From contig NC_068569.1 in NCBI RefSeq assembly GCF_025698545.1, forward strand, positions 15,748,001-15,812,000: a DNA stretch of 64,000 nt. The letters are read 5' to 3'. The notes under the pieces were generated by a model, which was given only the letters and a program-made list of their open reading frames with translations, made no database searches and was not told the origin of the DNA. Shown piece after piece: positions 61,163-64,000 of the stretch (its first letter is position 1; each line of letters starts with the position of its first letter). A program made the translations under genes and the position numbers. Origin of the DNA: Gossypium raimondii. Taxonomy: Eukaryota; Streptophyta; Magnoliopsida; Malvales; Malvaceae.

Positions 61163-61170
61163 TATTTATA
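61163..61170 (+). promoter_or_regulatory. candidate TATA box of RBOHD
   Basis: TATTTATA lies about 200 bp before the start codon and about 90 bp downstream of the W-boxes. It would place the transcript start near 61195-61200. Confidence 0.5.
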
Positions 61171-61366
61171 TGGAACGAAGCTCTTTGCTCTCTTTCAAAA
61201 ACCAAAACGAACTTCAGAAAAATCTTCCTTTTCATTTCATTTCTTTTCGGAATCTCCAAATCTTTTGATTGGTCAATTTAGTGCAAAAGGAACCAACTTT
61301 GAACCCTTTGTCTGTAAATCTGAAGTTGACAATTCCCACCCTTTGGTTCAATAACACCAGAAAAAA

Positions 61367-64000
61367 ATGAAGAATGAAGATTGGAGAGGAGGGTACTCGG
61401 AGACCAATTCCGATACAGAAAGCATAGCCAGCGAAAGGGCGACGTTTAGTGGACCATTAGGGGTAGGTGGTGGCATTGTTTCCAGCAAAAGAGCTTCCAA
61501 AAAGAGTGCAACGTTCAATCTTCCACCCGAAATCACCATGTCCAAGGCTAACTCCGCGGGCAGTTTCGCTAGTTTCGATTCTTCGGCCGTTGCTGCTGCT
61601 GGCGATGATGACTACGTCGAAATCACCCTTGATATCCTCGACGACTCCATTGCGGTTCACAGAGTTCAAGGTGCCGATGGAGGCCACGAAGACCCTGAGT
61701 TATCGTTGTTAGCTAAGCGAACTCTAGAGAACAAGTCGGCTTCTTTTCGTTCCTATCTGTTGAGGAACACGTCGGCTCGAATCAAGCAGTTTTCTCAGGA
61801 ACTGAAACGTGCAGTTTCGAGACGATCTTCTAATGCAGGCGGGAGATTCGATAGAAACAAATCTGCTGCAGCTCATGCCTTGAAAGGACTCAAGTTCATC
61901 ACTACAAAAACAGGGGCCTCTGGAAATGGATGGTCCTCGGTCGAGAAACGATTCGATGATTTAACTGCCTCTACTAATGGCCTCCTTCACCGCTCCCAAT
62001 TCGCCGAATGCATTGGTTCGTATTTTCATGACCCAAATATCACATAAGGACCATCAATTCTAAAGCTTTACAAAACTTTCTTCGTCTTTCAAACACAGGG
62101 ATGAACCAGTCTAAAGAATTTGCCGGTGAGCTGTTTCAAGCACTAGCTAGGAGGCACAATGTAACTGGTGACTCCATCTATAAAATACAACTCAAACAGT
62201 TCTGGGACCAGATTTCTGACGAAAGCTTTGATTCTAGACTCCAAACTTTCTTTGACATGTAAAGCTAATTTTCTCCATTCTTTCAAAAATGAATTGAATT
62301 TTTACCACGTGAATTTGTTCTTAAATGTAATTTGTAATTATGCAGGGTGGACAAAGATGCTGACGGAAGGATCACCGAAGAGGAAGTCAAGGAGGTAGGA
62401 GTCTACGTACTTGGTCATGCCGACCTCATTCAACTAACTAGAAATGACAATTTTTGTTCACAATAAGTAACTTTTTGAATATTTTGTCATTTTAAAAAGA
62501 AAAATTCTAACTGTATGCATTTCATATTGTAGATTATCAGTCTCAGTGCTTCTGCAAACAGACTTTCAAACATTCAGAAACAGGCTGAAGAATTTGCAGC
62601 TTTGATCATGGAAGAATTGGATCCAGATAATGCTGGATACATCATGGTAAAAATACCCTAAAGACAAATCTATCTTGCTTGCTTTTATATTCAGCTATTT
62701 TTATTTCCTAATGGTTATTGGTTTTTGGCACTGAACAGATTCACAACCTGGAAACTCTCCTATTGCAAGCTCCGAACCAATCCATGAGGGTAGGCGATAG
62801 CCGTATTCTGAGTCAAATGTTAAGCCAGAAACTGAAACCTACTCAAGAGAACAACCCATTAAAAAGGTGGTATCACAAGACTAAGTACTTTATAATTGAT
62901 AACTGGCAAAGGATCTCGGTTATGATGCTGTGGCTTAGCATTATGGGAGGCTTGTTCGCTTATAAGTTCGTACAGTACCGGAACAAGGCCGTTTTTGATG
63001 TGATGGGCTACTGTGTTTGTGTTGCTAAAGGAGGTGCAGAGACTCTTAAATTCAACATGGCTTTGATTTTATTACCGGTGTGCAGAAACACCATCACTTG
63101 GCTTAGAAACAAGACTAAATTGGGCGCTGTTGTTCCCTTTGATGACAACTTGAATTTCCACAAGGTCAGTGATACTATTAATGCAAGTCTTTTAACTTTG
63201 TTGCCTTTTGGAATTGTGACAGTTCTATTTCAACTTTGAAATCTGAAATCCAATCGTTCTTTTCTAATGTAATGTAATATTCAGGTTATTGCTGTTGGAA
63301 TCAGCATTGGGGTAGCCCTACACGGAATTGCTCATTTAGCTTGTGATTTTCCAAGGCTTCTTCATGCCACTGAAGAAGAATATGAACCCATGGAACCTTT
63401 CTTTGGGGAAGAGCAACCTCCAAACTATTGGTGGTTTTTGAAGGGAGTTGAAGGTATAACAGGTATTATAATGGTGGTGCTAATGGCCATAGCTTTCACA
63501 CTTGCTACTCCATGGTTCAGGCGCAGCAAGCTCAACCTTCCCAAGTTCCTTAAGAAGCTCACTGGATTCAATGCATTTTGGTATTCTCATCACCTTTTTG
63601 TTATTGTCTACTCTCTCCTCATTGTTCATGGTATTTACCTTTACCTCACCAAGAAATGGTATCAGAAAACGGTATGCTTTTTCTTCTTTGTTCTTCTTCT
63701 CATTTCGATTCCCTTCATTAGTACATGCATTGACAGTGGTCAATCTTTGTACCTTAATTACAGACATGGATGTATCTAGCAGTGCCAACCACACTTTATG
63801 CTTGCGAAAGGTTGATTCGAGCTTTCAGATCCAGTATCAAGGCGGTTAAAATTCTGAAGGTATAGAAGCCTATACTATATGCTTCAAGTATCCAACATTT
63901 GCAGCCAATTGCACTGAAAGTGTCCACATTTCTTTTGAAACATACTGATATGCTGTTTTGTTTTCTTGACAAATATGGAAGGTTGCTGTATATCCTGGAA
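61367..64000 (+). CDS. respiratory burst NADPH oxidase, RBOHD-like (5' part, cut by window edge)
   Basis: Exons: 61367-62015, 62099-62258, 62346-62394, 62533-62646, 62739-63164, 63285-63671, 63764-63859, 63982 to beyond the edge. The frame is open for 627 codons before the last partial exon. The enzyme moves electrons from cytosolic NADPH across the plasma membrane to make superoxide in immunity and stress. Seen: an N-terminal regulatory region with [20 protein letters not shown] and [15 protein letters not shown]; an EF-hand [12 protein letters not shown] (about residue 272) and a second, weaker one, [10 protein letters not shown]; the DSRILS pair that aligns, from memory, with CPK5-targeted serines of Arabidopsis RBOHD. 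Membrane helices follow, including [16 protein letters not shown], and heme-region histidines in [10 protein letters not shown] and [19 protein letters not shown]. The FAD and NADPH domains lie beyond the window. Confidence 0.95.

Noticed and set aside
1-64000. CRISPR arrays, operons, bacterial-type promoters, rRNA or tRNA genes
   Set aside because: The window is plant nuclear DNA. Repeats present are LTRs, foldback elements and microsatellites, and no cloverleaf or rRNA block was recognised by eye.

Overview
This window is plant nuclear DNA. It is AT-rich, its genes are split by many GT-AG introns, and it carries LTR retrotransposons and foldback elements. The gene complement (RBOHD, pectin-type PMT, HAL3, TYW1) is that of a dicot. 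The style of the repeats makes a malvid such as cotton (Gossypium) my best guess, but that is an inference.

Layout. 1-2.5 kb: AT-rich intergenic DNA with a foldback MITE and a microsatellite. 2.5-7.9 kb (minus): an intact 17-coding-exon HAD-type 5'-nucleotidase gene of 592 codons. 8.85-20.96 kb: a nested transposon stack. An old Ty3/gypsy chromovirus-like element (minus, 8858-19433, TSD TAAAC) sits inside the terminal repeat of a foldback element, and a 150-bp Tourist-like MITE sits in that element's other arm. 22.1-23.3 kb: fragments of an NF-YB gene and of a mitochondrial carrier gene. 23.9-32.7 kb (plus): a 12-exon DUF21/CBS (CNNM-type) membrane protein gene. Its first intron holds a Ty1/copia element with LTRs that look identical but with broken internal genes. 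35.0-38.9 kb (plus): an 8-exon PMT28-like Golgi methyltransferase gene. 39.4-42.5 kb (plus): a decayed TYW1 (wybutosine synthesis) pseudogene. 44.8-45.2 kb (minus): a small AT-hook protein. 46.7-48.2 kb (minus): HAL3, phosphopantothenoylcysteine decarboxylase. 50.1-52.5 kb (plus): a two-exon gene of the At1g01500 family. 52.5-61.3 kb: a long AT-rich gap holding two foldback copies and a copia relic. 61.4 kb to the right edge (plus): the first 627 codons and the start of exon 8 of RBOHD, cut by the window.

The genes do not form an operon or an obvious pathway. They are ordinary housekeeping and signalling genes separated by repeats. Exon joins were worked out by hand from splice sites and reading frame. 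For the 5'-nucleotidase, DUF21/CBS, PMT, HAL3 and At1g01500-like genes the joined exons give an uninterrupted frame whose length is a multiple of three, which is good internal support. I see no convincing sign of a new biological system. The most informative features are the nested transposon history, the copia element inside the DUF21 gene, the TYW1 decay and the juxtaposed gene fragments.
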